Of a stretch of DNA of 64,000 bases, positions 1 to 10,934 are shown piece after piece; position 1 is the stretch's first letter, and each line of letters opens with the position of its first letter. The stretch spans positions 88,755,795 through 88,819,794 of the forward strand of contig NC_134843.1 in assembly GCF_965363235.1 (NCBI RefSeq), read 5' to 3'. A model generated the notes under the pieces. That model saw only the letters and a program-made list of their open reading frames with translations. It was not told where the DNA came from and searched no databases. A program made the position numbers and the translations under genes. This DNA comes from Mytilus galloprovincialis (lineage: Eukaryota; Mollusca; Bivalvia; Mytilida; Mytilidae).

Positions 1-59
1 CTCAGCAGGTCTTTTTAGAACATGGCCATTCCATATCAATCTTTTTTGTTTTAGTAGTG

Positions 60-460
60 TCTCCATGTCCTGTTGTTTCATGCTCACATGGTTTATCCCG
101 TCGCATTCTTTATGTGTCTGTCCAATGAGGAGCCTGTTGTTTCATGCTCACATGTTTAATCCCGTCGCATTCTTTATGTGTCTGTCCAATGAGGAGCCTG
201 TTGTTTCATGCTCACATGTTTAATCCCGTCGCATTCTTTATGTGTCAGTCCAATGAGGAGCCTGTTGTTTCATGCTCACATGTTTAATCCCGTCGCATTC
301 TTTATGTGTCTGTCCAATGAGGAGCCTGTTGTTTCATGCTCACATGTTTAATCCCGTCGCATTCTTTATGTGTCTGTCCAATGAGGAGCCTGTTGTTTCA
401 TGCTCACATGTTTAATCCCGTCGCATTCTTTATGTGTCTGTCCAATGAGGAGCCTGTCGT
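60..460. repeat. 64-bp tandem array, about 6 units
   Basis: The phrase GAGGAGCCTGTTGTTTCATG recurs at exact 64-bp steps (127, 191, 255, 319, 383, 447) with almost no divergence, so the array is young. The unit matches the stretch at about 39,025-39,080, where a retroelement 3' UTR reads a cognate CATGTTTAA...CCGC...GCATT...CAGGAGCCTC, so the array probably grew from that 3' UTR. There is no spacer/repeat alternation and no gene within it. Confidence 0.9.
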
Positions 461-639
461 ACAGTGGTTACTAGATCTGTCATATTTGTTTTTCGTTAAT
501 AAATAATTCATTAGTTATAAATAAAGACGTTAGTTTTCTCGTTTTTAATTTTTCACATTGTCTTCGTTGGTGATCTTACGTGACCAGAACATCATTAAAA
601 TCGTTCTGAGGCAATTGTTGTGAAAACTGGACAGTTTGT

Positions 640-806
640 TGATGTTCTTTTCGGTCGGCATTCTCCAGCATTCTGCCCCAATATAGCAGTACTGCTAGTA
701 CACAACTGTCAAAAATACAGTTTGATGATGTCCTTTTCGGTCGGCATTCTCCAGCATTCTGCCCCAATATAGCAGTACTGCTAGTACGCAACTGTCAAAA
801 ATACAA
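640..806. repeat. 86-bp tandem duplication
   Basis: Two adjacent copies of a segment containing TTTTCGGTCGGCATTCTCC and CCCAATATAGCAGTACTGC lie 86 bp apart (651 and 737) and differ at only a few bases. Open frames across it are a by-product of the duplication. Nothing else was recognised between 461 and 860. Confidence 0.85.
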
Positions 807-844
807 CTTATATTCTAATAGTCGAATGTTACTGATCTTACTGA

Positions 845-1016
845 TGTTACTGGCAGTGGCGGGTCCAAAAAGGGGGGGGGGCACTGGCGGTTGGAACCCC
901 CCTTTTTTTGGACGATCAATGCATTTGAATGGGGACATGTAGTTGGAACCCCCCCTTTTTACTTTTTGTCCTGGGTTAGGACCCCCCTTTTTTAAAATGT
1001 CTGGATCCGCCCCTGG
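845..1016. repeat. G/C-homopolymer dispersed repeat
   Basis: A run of G is followed by three blocks of C-run plus T-run separated by short spacers, ending in GGATCCGCCCCTGG. It looks like a degenerate dispersed repeat with internally repeated C5-7/T5-7 blocks. No coding content. Confidence 0.6.
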
Positions 1017-1127
1017 CTAGACTTCCAGATGTGACGTTGCTTTAAAAATGCCGTTCTTGCTTTTCTTATTCTTGCTCGGATGTCTCACAGTGTCTGCTTC
1101 TCCTTCATATATTACTATGCTGCCCAG

Positions 1128-1275
1128 GTAAGCGAACGAACTGTCTTGTCCACAAACACTGTCTTGTCCACGCATTGTCTTGTCCATGAACTATCTCATC
1201 CACGAACGGTCTTGTCCATGAAATGCTTTGTCTACGAACTGTCTTGTTCATGAACTGTCTTGTCCACGAAACTGT
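1128..1275. repeat. degenerate 17-20 bp minisatellite
   Basis: The motif CTTGTCCACGAACTGT and variants (CTTGTCCATGAACT, TTTGTCTACGAACTGT) repeat about eight times with variable spacing. Confidence 0.75.
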
Positions 1276-1639
1276 CCTTACATATTATAGATACCTTACT
1301 CAGAACGTTTGGGCTTTAGATGTGGTATACCTTATTAACATTATTATCAAAATCATTGTTATACACATATTATTTGTTTCACCAATATGAATTCCCACAC
1401 ACATATGCTACCTTTATCTCTATTCTTTATTCAAAACCTCTATTCTCTATCCAAGAACAATACCTACAATCATATTACGAAAGTCATCATCAAACATGTA
1501 ATAATTGGATTTGTGTGAGGTGTATGAGTGGCAAATGAAAATGAAAGTCCTTTTTTTTATTTCAGAATTTTTGCTGAGTTTACATTGTACCGAAGAGCAC
1601 TTAAATCCTTGTTATAATGAGGCAAAAGATACTAGAGGG

Positions 1640-1835
1640 ACATTCAATTTCACAAGTCGAAAATAAACTGACAACACCTTGGCTAAAAAAGAAAAGACCA
1701 TCAGACAAACAATAGTACACAATAAAGACGACAAAGAAAACCATAAATACTGAGCAACAAGAGCCCCACCAACAACTGGAGGGGTCTCAGGTTCTCATGA
1801 AGGGTAAGCAGATCCTGGTCCACATGTTAAAAGTA
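1640..1835 (-). mobile_element. 3' end fragment of RT element family 1
   Basis: Read on the minus strand this matches the 3' terminal 180 bp found next to reverse-transcriptase fragments at 37.5, 52.6 and 54.9 kb (shared phrases AAAATAAACTGACAACACC, GAGCAACAAGAGCCCCACC, GGTAAGCAGATCC on +). Only the terminal piece is present. This abundant family is called RT family 1 below; its clade was not assigned. Confidence 0.7.
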
Positions 1836-2640
1836 TTGTGTGTATACATATAGATAATATAAAGTATTACGTATGACACGCATATTCTTGACGTTTTGCC
1901 AATAATTTTGTCCTTATTTTAAAGTTTTGTAAAACAGTTTATTGATCATAATACCTTCCTAGTCTATGCATGTTAGTAATATATATCGATATCTGAACGG
2001 TTTTAGTTTCATAGAAAAGCTGTTCGTCAGTGTAGTCTGGTTGATTTCAGACAACGTCCATGCATGTACAGTAATGTGGTTTCAACTAGGGGAAAAAATG
2101 CTCGTAGATAAAAATCACTCATTAGCAATGCATTCTTAAGCAATGCATTTGCATGCGCAATAACACATATCTGTTTTACCATTTTTGAAAATGTCCCACT
2201 TGGGAATACGTCATAAAAGTTCTACCATTTTTGTTCCAAATTTTGAGGCACATAATCAAAGGGATATTTACCAATGTTCTATTGGCTTGCTAAAGTACAG
2301 CTCCCATAACAAAATTAAACTACTTTAAATATCAATAACACAATTAAAATAAAAAAAACAACTTTAATTAATCCCCACGTACTACTGGCTTCCTCAAGCA
2401 CAACCCCAATTACAAAATGAAACTACTTTAAATATTAATAACACAATCAAAATAACAAATACTTTAATTAAATTATACTCGAATTAATGACAGAAAAAAC
2501 CTCTGAAAAGTAATTAACACTCCTCTGCAGGAATTTGAAAATAGTTCAGGGAATAATGATGATTACTTATAATAAGGAAGTTCCAAGTAAATGGAAATGG
2601 TCAATACATATCGTTCCGCTAGTAAACAAACTTTTTGTAC
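1836..2640. other. non-coding; one 105-bp duplication
   Basis: No gene was seen. At 2,280-2,465 a segment of about 105 bp containing ACTACTTTAAATAT is present twice in tandem with clear divergence. The last 180 bp (2,460-2,640) are similar to 62,590-62,760 upstream of the paralogous first exon and belong to the same segmental duplication. Confidence 0.6.
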
Positions 2641-2695
2641 TTACATAAAAGATCGAGTGAAGATTTCATATCAGTATTTTAGGTTGCATCAGAAG

Positions 2696-2722
2696 ATGAA
2701 CATGCGTTCAAATTGGAATACG
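2696..2722 (+). CDS. probable first coding exon, secreted protein
   Basis: ATG at 2696 opens nine codons (MNMRSNWNT) that end in phase 0 at a good donor (ACG|GTAAGT, GT at 2723). The assignment rests on the duplicate 60 kb downstream (62,802-62,822), where the same exon, donor, intron and next exon are conserved. The sequence with exon 2 reads as a hydrophobic leader. I infer that it feeds the IgGFc-binding-like exon at 11,917, because every junction is phase 0 and the strand is the same, but the 8.8-kb intron could hide another exon. The TATA-like sequence present at the other copy is degenerate here. Confidence 0.6.
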
Positions 2723-3044
2723 GTAAGTATATTTTTTGAATGTATTATATTTGATTTAACAATTCAATAATTCTAAAATAATCAAGTTTTATTTGATGCT
2801 AAATTTTCATAGTAACCAATTTTTTCTTTTTCGTCGCTTACTATACGAATATATTGACAGCTGAGTTTGTAAAATTTCTGTAAAATGTGTAAAGTTTGAA
2901 ATAAATCAAAAGAAATACTCTCTGGAGTAATTTGAGAATAAGAAAAAAAAAGTCCGATAATAAATAACATTTACATATAAAACTACTGTTTAATATCTCA
3001 ACTGTATTATAATTGGATTAAAACAATTCCAATTTTTTTTTCAG

Positions 3045-3098
3045 TGCTTTCTCATATTTCACCTCCATCATTTTGTAACTGGAACAACAATCAATCAT
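3045..3098 (+). CDS. probable second exon, end of signal peptide
   Basis: A polypyrimidine tract and TTTTTTTTCAG acceptor (AG at 3043-3044) precede 54 nt with no stop, ending at CAT|GTAAGT (GT at 3099). It translates as CFLIFHLHHFVTGTTINH, phase 0 at both ends. The paralogous exon at 63,110-63,169 encodes LCLVLGLHLCHYVTGININH; the shared H..VTG..INH end and hydrophobic core fit a signal peptide with cleavage near VTG. The next exon in phase on this strand is 11,917-13,182. Confidence 0.62.
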
Positions 3099-3119
3099 GT
3101 AAGTTAGTTTCAATAATTT

Positions 3120-3245
3120 AGTATATTTGCATATCTGTTGTTTAGGAGCCAGCTCGCTTCATACCCTGTATTGAACACAATTGGTGGCCATGGCCTGTAT
3201 TCTGCTCGTTGTCTCTTTGACAGACTCTCCTTTTCTATTCTCTTT
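3120..3245 (+). mobile_element. 3' UTR fragment of RT element family 2
   Basis: The stretch AGGAGCCAGCTCGCTTC ... TTGTCTCTTTGACAGACTC ... TTTTCTATTCTC is a diverged copy of the 3' terminal sequence seen at 39,180-39,325 (+) and 9,165-9,310 (-). Only the last 120 bp remain. Confidence 0.5.
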
Positions 3246-3339
3246 TCTAGTTTCATATGATTTACAATTTTGTGGATAAAATTCACAGAACAAAATGGAT
3301 GATTAGGCCATCTAAAATCTTAAGTTTTAGTTAAGTTGA

Positions 3340-3890
3340 GGTGACAGAGGGGTCCAGAGCGCTATAGTCTTCTAGCGCGCCGGGTATATTGCAAGGTGAT
3401 TTGGTACCACGATCTCTCAGTAGCATGAGTTCGAATCCCGGCGAGGAAAGAACGAACATTTGCGAAATTACAGACCTAACATTGTTGGGCTGCTATTTAG
3501 ACGAATTATATATACAGAATATGTTTCAGCCTTGTATTCCCATCACTGCTGGTGATCCGATGGATACAATCTGTGGCGGCGTTGTCACTGGTTCAGACGT
3601 ACTTTTATATATATATATATTATATTTAAGAATTTTTAAAAAGCTCCCTTTTGTAAATTCATTTGGCTGTAAAAGCGTTGACCGAAGTACATTTTGTATG
3701 AAGCGCGGAGTCGCCTCATTCTAAAAATAAACACACGAAAGCTTGTACGAAAGCTTGCCACCGAAAACTTACTTTTTGTCGAGCATAGGTGGTCGAGTGG
3801 TCTAGCGCGCCGGGCATAGTGCAAGGCGATTTGGAGCCACGATATCTCCGTAGCATGAGTTTGAATCCCGACCAAGGAAGAATAGAAGAA
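3340..3890 (+). repeat. tRNA-derived SINE, about 430-bp tandem dimer (locus 1)
   Basis: Two units each carry a polymerase III B-box-like GAGTTCGAATCCC (3428; the second, at 3858, is GAGTTTGAATCCC) and an A-box-like region near GGTCNNGNGGTCTAGCGCG. The B boxes are 430 bp apart. Downstream of the first box are conserved blocks (ACATTGTTGGGCTG, GTGATCCGATGGATAC, GGTTCAGACGTACTT) shared with loci 2 and 3. The second unit is truncated after about 100 bp. The head resembles a tRNA with a long variable arm. It is a SINE and not a tRNA gene, because no acceptor stem closes. Confidence 0.75.
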
Positions 3891-3925
3891 TTACCGCCAG
3901 AAGCATATATGCTACATATATTTTG

Positions 3926-4650
3926 GCGCGGGACGTTTACGCTTTTTCATAGGACATTTGCGCTTTTTATTTTGGACACTTGCGCTTCAAATCATAGGAC
4001 ATTTGTGCCTTTTAAAAAAGGATATTTGCGCTTTTTACATAGAACATTTGCGCGTTTGCAATATTTGGATTTTATGACTTCCCTCTTCCTTTATACGGAC
4101 TTGGGACCGGCAGGTTTGACCTGGCAGAGAAAAAGTCATATTTTCTATATGGTTAAAAGCTTTAAAATCTTTTCAACGTATATTTCATAGAACATTCAGG
4201 TCATAGCACATTGATATATGTTTAAAAGTTAATATCACTAAAAGAAAACATTCTAAAGACATTAAACATGAACAGTCATCACAGGTCATTTGTCGCTTGA
4301 TATCTGAAGCATAAGGAGTGAAAAAATAAAGCTATTGTTATCTGTTCTGACTGGCATTTCGTCCACATTTCAAATACAAAATAAAGTTTCTCTTTCTGAA
4401 TTCTTGACTGGGGTGCCTGTTTATCATAATAACGAATCTAAAAGTAATTACCGACCTTTGATTCGCCTTTGTTCAATGATACTCTCCAAAACATCTAGGT
4501 TCACTTATACATAGGTAAAAAGCGCAAATGTTTGATCACTTCAATACATGTGAATCAAAATCAAAAGCGCAAAAAATGTACATAGTATTTGAAGCGCAAA
4601 TGTCCTATCTTTTTACTGGTAAAAAAGCGCAAACGTCCTTTTTTTAATTC
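3926..4650. mobile_element. inverted-repeat element with GCGC-rich subterminal repeats
   Basis: The left part has at least four iterations of CATAGGACATTTGCGCTTTTT-like sequence (3,926-4,055) and the right part has the reverse complement (AAAAGCGCAAATGTCC, 4,515-4,648). Outermost ends pair as GGACGTTTACGCTTTTT with AAAAAGCGCAAACGTCC. The centre is unrelated and non-coding. It fits a non-autonomous DNA element with iterated subterminal motifs; no target duplication could be fixed. Confidence 0.55.
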
Positions 4651-4664
4651 GATATCAAAATTTA

Positions 4665-4805
4665 GGAGATGTACTATGATTGCCAATGAGACAAGATGTA
4701 AGCACATTAAGGTCATTGCATGACCTTTAACAACGAGCAAAACTCAAACCGTACATTCAGCTACAACAAGTGTGGCATTGCGACATGTGTAACAGGTTAA
4801 CAAGG
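4665..4805 (+). repeat. dispersed repeat 'GCCAATGAGACAA'
   Basis: A diverged copy of a repeat that recurs at 22,360-22,530, 23,470-23,640 (-), 26,035-26,180 and 27,975-28,200. Diagnostic phrases are ATGATTGCCAATGAGACAA and CAACNANGAGCAAANC. Non-coding. Confidence 0.6.
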
Positions 4806-7800
4806 GCGGAATTAATGACAATAGATAACAAAATTGTCAGACATCAACCAATGTAATCACCGAATTACAGACCCCTTATCAGGGACAGAGACATAACGTC
4901 AACTTGTCTTTTCTTTCACTCCTAAATAACACGTTTGTGGAAGCAGCAAACAGCAATATTCAAATCTACGGTTTGATACGATCGAAGATCGAGCTCACTC
5001 GAAGAGATTACACTGTTACAACCTCGATCATCCAGGTAGTTCCCCACCTATAAAATCAGTACTGATCTAATTTGTTCAGTATCAATTACACTTAGTTTAC
5101 TTTCTAAAACAACAAACGTTAGTTTGAGTATAAATATATCACTCAATATTTACCGCCAACCCCACGTTTTAATTTATAGTTGATACATATCGATCTGGGT
5201 AGTAAACAAAATCCAATACTTTTTTAAAATTCCTTTGAAGAAATCTTTTTGTAATTGTATTCCCGACATTTATTGCGAGTGAAGTCTCAATGATATACAT
5301 ACTGTTTGTCTTAGTACACTGTATTTTGACTTCGTAAGGTAATGAAATCCAAAAGACTATGCTGAAACCAGATAAATATGGTATGACGTCTTTAACATCA
5401 ATATAGCACAAGCTATACTGACTGTTCTATTCTAATGATATAAAGACCAAACTTTCTTTACTTTATCATACAAACAGCTATATTATTCAATAGGTGGAAG
5501 TTATTTTCAATACAATAAATTGGTACATTTCAGGCCTCTACGTCTGTTCGCCTGTTTTTTGTCCGTTCGCCCGTCTGTGCATCTAGCGTCTGTGTGTTTG
5601 ACAATTCGTCCGTCCGTCCGTCTGTAAGTCTGTCTGTCCGTCACGTTTTATGTTAAAGATTTGGTTTGAAGTTATTTGCTATGTGAAATTTGCTATGAAT
5701 TTATGGCTATATTAACCGGAAACATTGTACACATATCAATTATAATGTCAGATTTAAAAAAATAAGATAAATGCGAAACTACGGTTTGAACACAGATTTT
5801 GCGTTTCACTGAATAAAAATCATGCGACCGGGTCATGGTGTTTCTTGTTTCTCATGTTTCTCTTTACGAAAGATATGTTATTGTTCCTGTGAAAGAAAGC
5901 TTCAATTTATGTTGTCTTTGGTGTAAATCATACAACTACAAATGTCTTGTAAAAGAATTAGGAATAAATGCGCACCTGAAGGTAATTCCACACACAAAAA
6001 CATATCATTTGACAAGGTCGAGATTTTGGCGAATCACAAGTCCTTCAAGGCGTCAATGAACATTACATAGAACAGCAAATCTGATGACTGACATTGTTTG
6101 TATTGGATACCTAAGCGTCACAAAATACCATACAAGCAACGGTACATCGTCGGTTCATCTACATGTTCTACATAGAACTGTCCATTAGATTGATAAAAAA
6201 AAAAACCTGTCCGAAGTGAAAGAGGGTCTCCATCAATACTGTGAAACTGTTTACTAGTGTAGTGGTATTAGCCATGTGTGGATTCTATAAAAACCTAAAA
6301 GAACATCTGGATATTTTTTAATCTCGATCTTTCTCTGAAATTAGTTCTATTAATTTATTTTATTTTTCAACCCTGCATGTTTACTATGTGAAATTGCAAA
6401 ATCGTAAAATAATCAACAATGCTTTTCAATATAAAACTGGAAGCAAAGTTTCTTATTTACTTCATATTTTTTTAATTTGGAGGTAGACTTTTTCAACAAA
6501 TTGTCGGCATTCATAAGAGAATAAACTGTGCGCCTCTCCTTGTCGACCTCTTCTTATTTTTATATGACACTTGTTAAAAGAAGACCGAAGTCAGATAAAT
6601 TAATTTCACATTCAGATATATTGATAATGTTGCTTTCCATGAACAATCGAATTAATTTTTAAAAGTTTATCGGAAGATATCAAGACCTTGTTGATAAATA
6701 TGTCGTATCAACCTACAAATAAAACAATATGATCTTGAAGTATATATTCTAGGTACTGAGGTTGCTTATTATCTAAATTTCTTGTTATAGTGTTCTTTTG
6801 TTTTTCTTAGTTAATTGTTAACTTTACTGTTAAGTCCTTTTGGTAACAACCTTTTGGTGTGACTCGGTACTTATGAGTAAGAATATAACACAATACTGAC
6901 TGCTTTATCCCTATTCTTGGAAATTATGTCTCCCTCCTATTCCTATTTTAAAAAAATCAAATTTCCGTCTATTCCTACATGCAAATAACAATAGATGTTT
7001 CGATAAATAAGTTGTTTTTATAACAATTAATGTTAATTAAAATTCGCTAAAGATTTACCTGTATTTGTTTTAAGTATATCAATTTAAAAAAATAAAACTG
7101 AATAATTTTTATTTGTAATATTTTTTTCCTCCTTCAAAGAATTACCTTAAAATAATGAAAGATAATATTAAGGAGGCTCGAGGGTATAAAAATTTCAGAA
7201 AAAAATCAAACATTTGTTTTTCATTACAAATTTTATTTATTTCCTTTTGTAGTTGTTACTTTATCATATGGTACAAAAATCATTCAAAACAATCAATTCG
7301 TGTTGGCCCCAGATGACTTTCAAAATGTATACATCATTGAAAAAGTTCCAAATTATCTCCCTTTGGTGGAAAAATGCCATTTTTTGGCTCTAAAATTGAA
7401 ATATCTTTTTCAACTCATCGGTGACCTATCTTTTTTAATATAATTTCCATATAAGCTGTACTTAAACTAAATTATTGTAAAATTTTAGCGATTTCTGTAA
7501 TAAATTTCATTTTTTATTTCGATATTACTTTTATTTCTCCTATTACTTCAACAGAAAAAAACCACCTTTACAAAAATGTATGCTTCTTTCGAAGGCAGAT
7601 TGTGAGCGCAAATGAACGGTGACCCCACTTTTTTATTTTATTTTTCTATTAACTATAAGATAAAGTTCATTTATAGAAAAATATAGAGAAATCCTATATA
7701 AATGATTTAGACCCGCGAACCCCAAACAAACTTTCCCATCTTGCAAGATTTACATGTACAACAAACGCAAGAAGAACCTTCCATTTTTACTGTAAAACAA

Positions 7801-8005
7801 TGAAATCAACATAAATGGTATTTGGGCACGTACTACCAAAAGTGACGAACCATTCCTGTTACATTTGTAATAGAAGATAACATATTTGGATATATAATTA
7901 TCTTTGTTACTCAAAAGAATCTAACACATAAGCAGCTTCATATATCATATACTAGTATAGTGAAGGTATATTTTACTACTGTCCGAGCGTATTCTTCAAA
8001 TTTTA
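4806..8005. other. long intron or intergenic stretch, no gene recognised
   Basis: No exon of known family was seen on either strand. A CCGT/CTGT simple repeat lies at 5,560-5,645. The stretch 7,150-7,700 looks like an old dispersed repeat but has no second copy in this window. If the signal-peptide exons at 2.7-3.1 kb are joined to 11,917, this is intron. Confidence 0.5.
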
Positions 8006-8109
8006 TAATAAATTACCATAGCCGTATATGGCACAACTTTTTTGGAATTTTTGATCCTCAATGCTCTTCAACTTTGTACTTGTTTGGCTTTATAAATATT
8101 TTGATATGA

Positions 8110-8153
8110 GCGTCACTAATGAGTCTTATGTAGACGAAACGCGCGTCTGACGT
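8110..8153 (+). ncRNA. hammerhead ribozyme motif, copy 1 (core variant)
   Basis: Order: stem I strand GCGTCA, core CTAATGA, stem II GTC/GAC closed by TTATGTA, GAAA, short stem III CGCGCG, cleavage triplet GTC, then stem I strand TGACGT, which pairs with GCGTCA. The core has A for the invariant G5 of CTGATGA, so activity is unlikely, although stem I pairs better than in the consensus copy. Confidence 0.8.
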
Positions 8154-8454
8154 TCTAAATTATAATCCTGGTACCTTTGATAACTATTTACAACACTGCC
8201 ACTACTGGTGGACGTTTCGTCCCCTAGTGTATCAACAGCCCAGTAGTCAGCACTTCGGTGTTGACATGAATATCAATTATATGGTCATTTTTATAAATTT
8301 CCAGTAACAAATTCAGAATTTTTCGAAAAACTTAGGATTTTCTTATCCCAGGAATAGATTACCTTAGCCGTATTTGGCACAACTTTTTGGAATTTTGGGT
8401 CCTCAATGCTTTTCAAATTTGTACTGGTTTGGCTTTATAACTATTTTGAAATGA

Positions 8455-8498
8455 GCGTCACTGATGAGTCTTATGTAGACGAAATGCTCGTCTGGCGT
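8455..8498 (+). ncRNA. hammerhead ribozyme motif, copy 2 (core intact)
   Basis: GCGTCA + CTGATGA + GTC(TTATGTA)GAC + GAAA + TGCTCGTC + TGGCGT. All core nucleotides are canonical, the cleavage triplet is GTC, and stem I forms six pairs (one G-U at the third, one U-G at the end). Stem III is weakened (ATGC/TCGT instead of ACGC/GCGT). Type I topology with very short stem III, as in metazoan retroelement hammerheads. Confidence 0.85.
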
Positions 8499-8535
8499 AC
8501 TAAATTATAATCCTGGTACCTTTGATAACTATTTA

Positions 8536-9160
8536 CACAAAATGATTGACGGCGCTAAGTATCCACTGTTACACAACTTCACATCCATAAGACTGTATGT
8601 AACAAAATGCTGATGGGACCTTTAAACAAAACAGGGAGTGAGGACTACACATTATCTAGAGTGATGGTAAAGCAAGCTGAAGAAACATGTCAAGCACCCA
8701 CATGGCAAATCCAAAAATCTTTAAATTAATAAAACTACTGAAATATGAGGAAGCTGAGGCTACGCCCTGACCATGATCCAGTAAACAGCCAGTTGGAAGA
8801 AGGTGTCTCCCCAAAAAGTATGTCGAAATCAACAACAGATTAAATAGATACCGCAGCCTTGAAGTGACAACAGTACAGTTTGGTGATGTAGACTCCAACC
8901 TTCTTCAGAATGAATAGGTTTAAAACATTTATAGAATAATGTATAGTGAATTTGTAATGTGTGTTCTACAATGTGTGATTTGTTTTAGTGCTGTTAACTT
9001 AACTTGTATTGTTTGTTTTATATTCTAATGCATGCTTGAATCTACCGTTGAATTTGTGTTATAAAAGAAATAAAATTTACTTTAATTTTTTTTCATTTCT
9101 TTCATATTTATTTATATCAAAATCACAGATTTCATACACATATAAAAAATAACATATAAA
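8536..9160. other. non-coding stretch
   Basis: No gene was recognised. Phrases at 8,600-8,920 read like a decayed ORF on + (MGPLNKTGSEDYTLSRVMV and similar), possibly an old transposon protein, but I cannot name it. Ends in AATAAA-rich, T-rich sequence. Confidence 0.4.
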
Positions 9161-9164
9161 ATTG

Positions 9165-10150
9165 AGAATGGAAATGGGGAATGCGCCAAAGAGACAACAA
9201 CCCGACCATAGAAAAAAACAACAGCAGAAGGTCACCAACAGGTCTTCAATGTAGCGAGAAATTCCCGCACCCGGAGGCGTCCTTCAACTGGCCCCTAAAC
9301 AAATATATACTAGTTCAGTGATAATGAACGCCATACTAATTTCCAAATTGTACACAAGAAACTAAAATTAAAATAATACAAGACTAACAAAGGCCAGAGT
9401 CTCCTGACTTGGGACAGGCGCAAAAATGCGGCGGGGTTAAACATGTTTGTGAGATCTCAACCCTCCCCCTATACCTCTAGCCAATGTAGAAAAGTAAACG
9501 CATAACAATACGCACATTAAAATTCAGTTCAAGAGAAGTCCGAGTCTGATGTCAGAAGATGTAACCAAAGAAAATAAACAAAATGACAATAATACATAAA
9601 TAACAACAGACTACTAGCAGTTAACTGACATGCCAGCTCCAGACTTCAATTAAACTGACTGAAAGATTATGATTTCATCATATGAACATCAGGCACAATC
9701 CTTCCCGTTAGGGGTTTAGTATCATACCATCATAAAATATATGAAAAGAACATAACCCGTGTCATGCCAACAACTGGTTTTTGAATAAATGTGTTTAGTT
9801 CCGATGCAAAGACCCTATAAGTGAATCAATATTAACGCCAAAATATGCAATCTTTAATGACCTGACAACAGTATCGTAACTATACCCCTTCTTAATAAGT
9901 CTATTCAAAGGTTTTGTTAGTTTTTGAGGTGAATACTGACACCTTTGTGCTTTATAAAGAATATTTTCATAAAAAATTGGATGTGAAATACCTGAACGTA
10001 TAAGAAGTCTGCATGTTGAGCTATATTTACGAATGATGTCCTTATACCGATGATAACATTTAGTAATTGTTTTGACTAGTTGTTTGTGATATCGAAAACC
10101 CTGGTGTAATAATTTATAACCTATAAAGTATCGCTTGTGAATAAAAAAAA
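9165..10150 (-). mobile_element. RT element family 2: C-terminal coding remnant plus 3' UTR
   Basis: On the minus strand, 10,140 to about 9,790 reads as a decayed C-terminal segment of a reverse-transcriptase protein (phrases FIGYKLLHQGFRYHKLVK, KCYHRYKDIIRKY, LNRLIKKGYSYDTVV). It is related in layout to the RT family 1 C-terminus (LLTRKLLNQ...LRKFYGRHHELVD at 52.2 kb). It is followed by a long 3' UTR ending near 9,165, which matches the solo 3' UTR at 39,010-39,330. The element is 5'-truncated and no intact frame remains. Confidence 0.65.
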
Positions 10151-10389
10151 TATTAAAAAATGTTGTACAACATAATCCTTTGTTTGTACAAGTTTTCCTC
10201 CTATTCCCACATGAAATGTTGTTTTTTGAACAGATTTATAAAAGTGGGAATAGAAGGAATAAACCCTATTCTTAACATTTTTACCCTATTATATTATTTT
10301 TTGTTTTGTATTGTTTACACATTAATGTCAATATTATAGAATTTTATCCGACTGTAATATGAGTAAGATGTTAAGCTAGCTATATAACC

Positions 10390-10520
10390 AGGTTTAATCT
10401 ACCATATAGATACGGAAATGACTGTATCAAGTCATAATATAAATATGACAGTTGTTTTCCATTCGGTTGATGTGTTCGAGTTTTTGATTTTGCTATTAGA
10501 TAATGGCTTTCCTATTTGAA
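10390..10520 (+). repeat. dispersed repeat 'ATGACAGTTGTTTTCCATTCG'
   Basis: A copy of a mussel-type dispersed repeat; reverse-complement copies lie at 25,350-25,560 and 51,200-51,400 (CAACAACTGTCATATTCC, GACAGTCGCATCAA). Non-coding. Confidence 0.55.
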
Positions 10521-10611
10521 TTTTCACTGTCTGGTATTTTTGTTATTTTATTTTATAACTTTATCAATAAATAAACTCGTCATAGATAACAGGATTGAAA
10601 TTTTGTATTTG

Positions 10612-10654
10612 CATCCGGCTAGCGTTTCGTCTTCGAAAGACTCACCAGTGACGC
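10612..10654 (-). ncRNA. hammerhead ribozyme motif, decayed
   Basis: Minus strand: GCGTCA + CTGGTGA + GTC(TTTCGAA)GAC + GAAACGC, then divergent sequence. Core position 6 is changed and stem I no longer closes, so this is a fossil of the same family. Confidence 0.6.
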
Positions 10655-10934
10655 TCGAATAAAAAAGGGTCAAAAGGCCAAAAAAGGTGGGAAGTTGAAT
10701 AAGTTTCATTTAGAAAAAAATCCAATAGGTAACCACATCTTTGCGATAAACTAAGGCTTAAGTATTATATCAATTGAAGTCTTGGTTAGTGACTTGATCT
10801 AATAGCCCGCCATTAATTTTTAATAAGAGTCATGAAAAGAATCAATTCATCTGAAAAGTGTCAATTATTTTTTTTAATTAAGAAAGTATAAATTCAGTAG
10901 TTATAGAAAGAATTTTTTTAAAATTTGAATTTCA

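Larger units (their letters stand above)
8010..8535 (+). mobile_element. retrozyme-like repeat: two hammerhead units in direct tandem
   Basis: Two copies of the same sequence follow each other, each ending in a type I hammerhead motif. The predicted cleavage sites (after 8147 and after 8492) are 345 nt apart. The unit holds the phrases TCCTGGTACCTTTGATAACTA, CACTTCGGTGTTGACATGAA and CCTCAATGCT, seen in all other copies here. Retrozymes and related small hammerhead retroelements of animals, bivalves included, have this arrangement of ribozyme-flanked monomers that can yield small circular RNAs. There is no ORF. Confidence 0.75.

Noticed and set aside
60-460. CRISPR-like array
   Set aside because: Units are contiguous with no unique spacers, the sequence is animal, and the unit derives from a retroelement UTR.
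3428-3440. Functional tRNA gene
   Set aside because: A and B boxes are present but acceptor and anticodon stems do not close, and the unit recurs with a long tail at three loci; it is a SINE.
5835-6059. 74-codon ORF with C-rich segment CCLWCKSYNYKC as a PAN-like exon
   Set aside because: The cysteine spacing does not match a PAN domain well and no splice sites in phase with neighbours were found.
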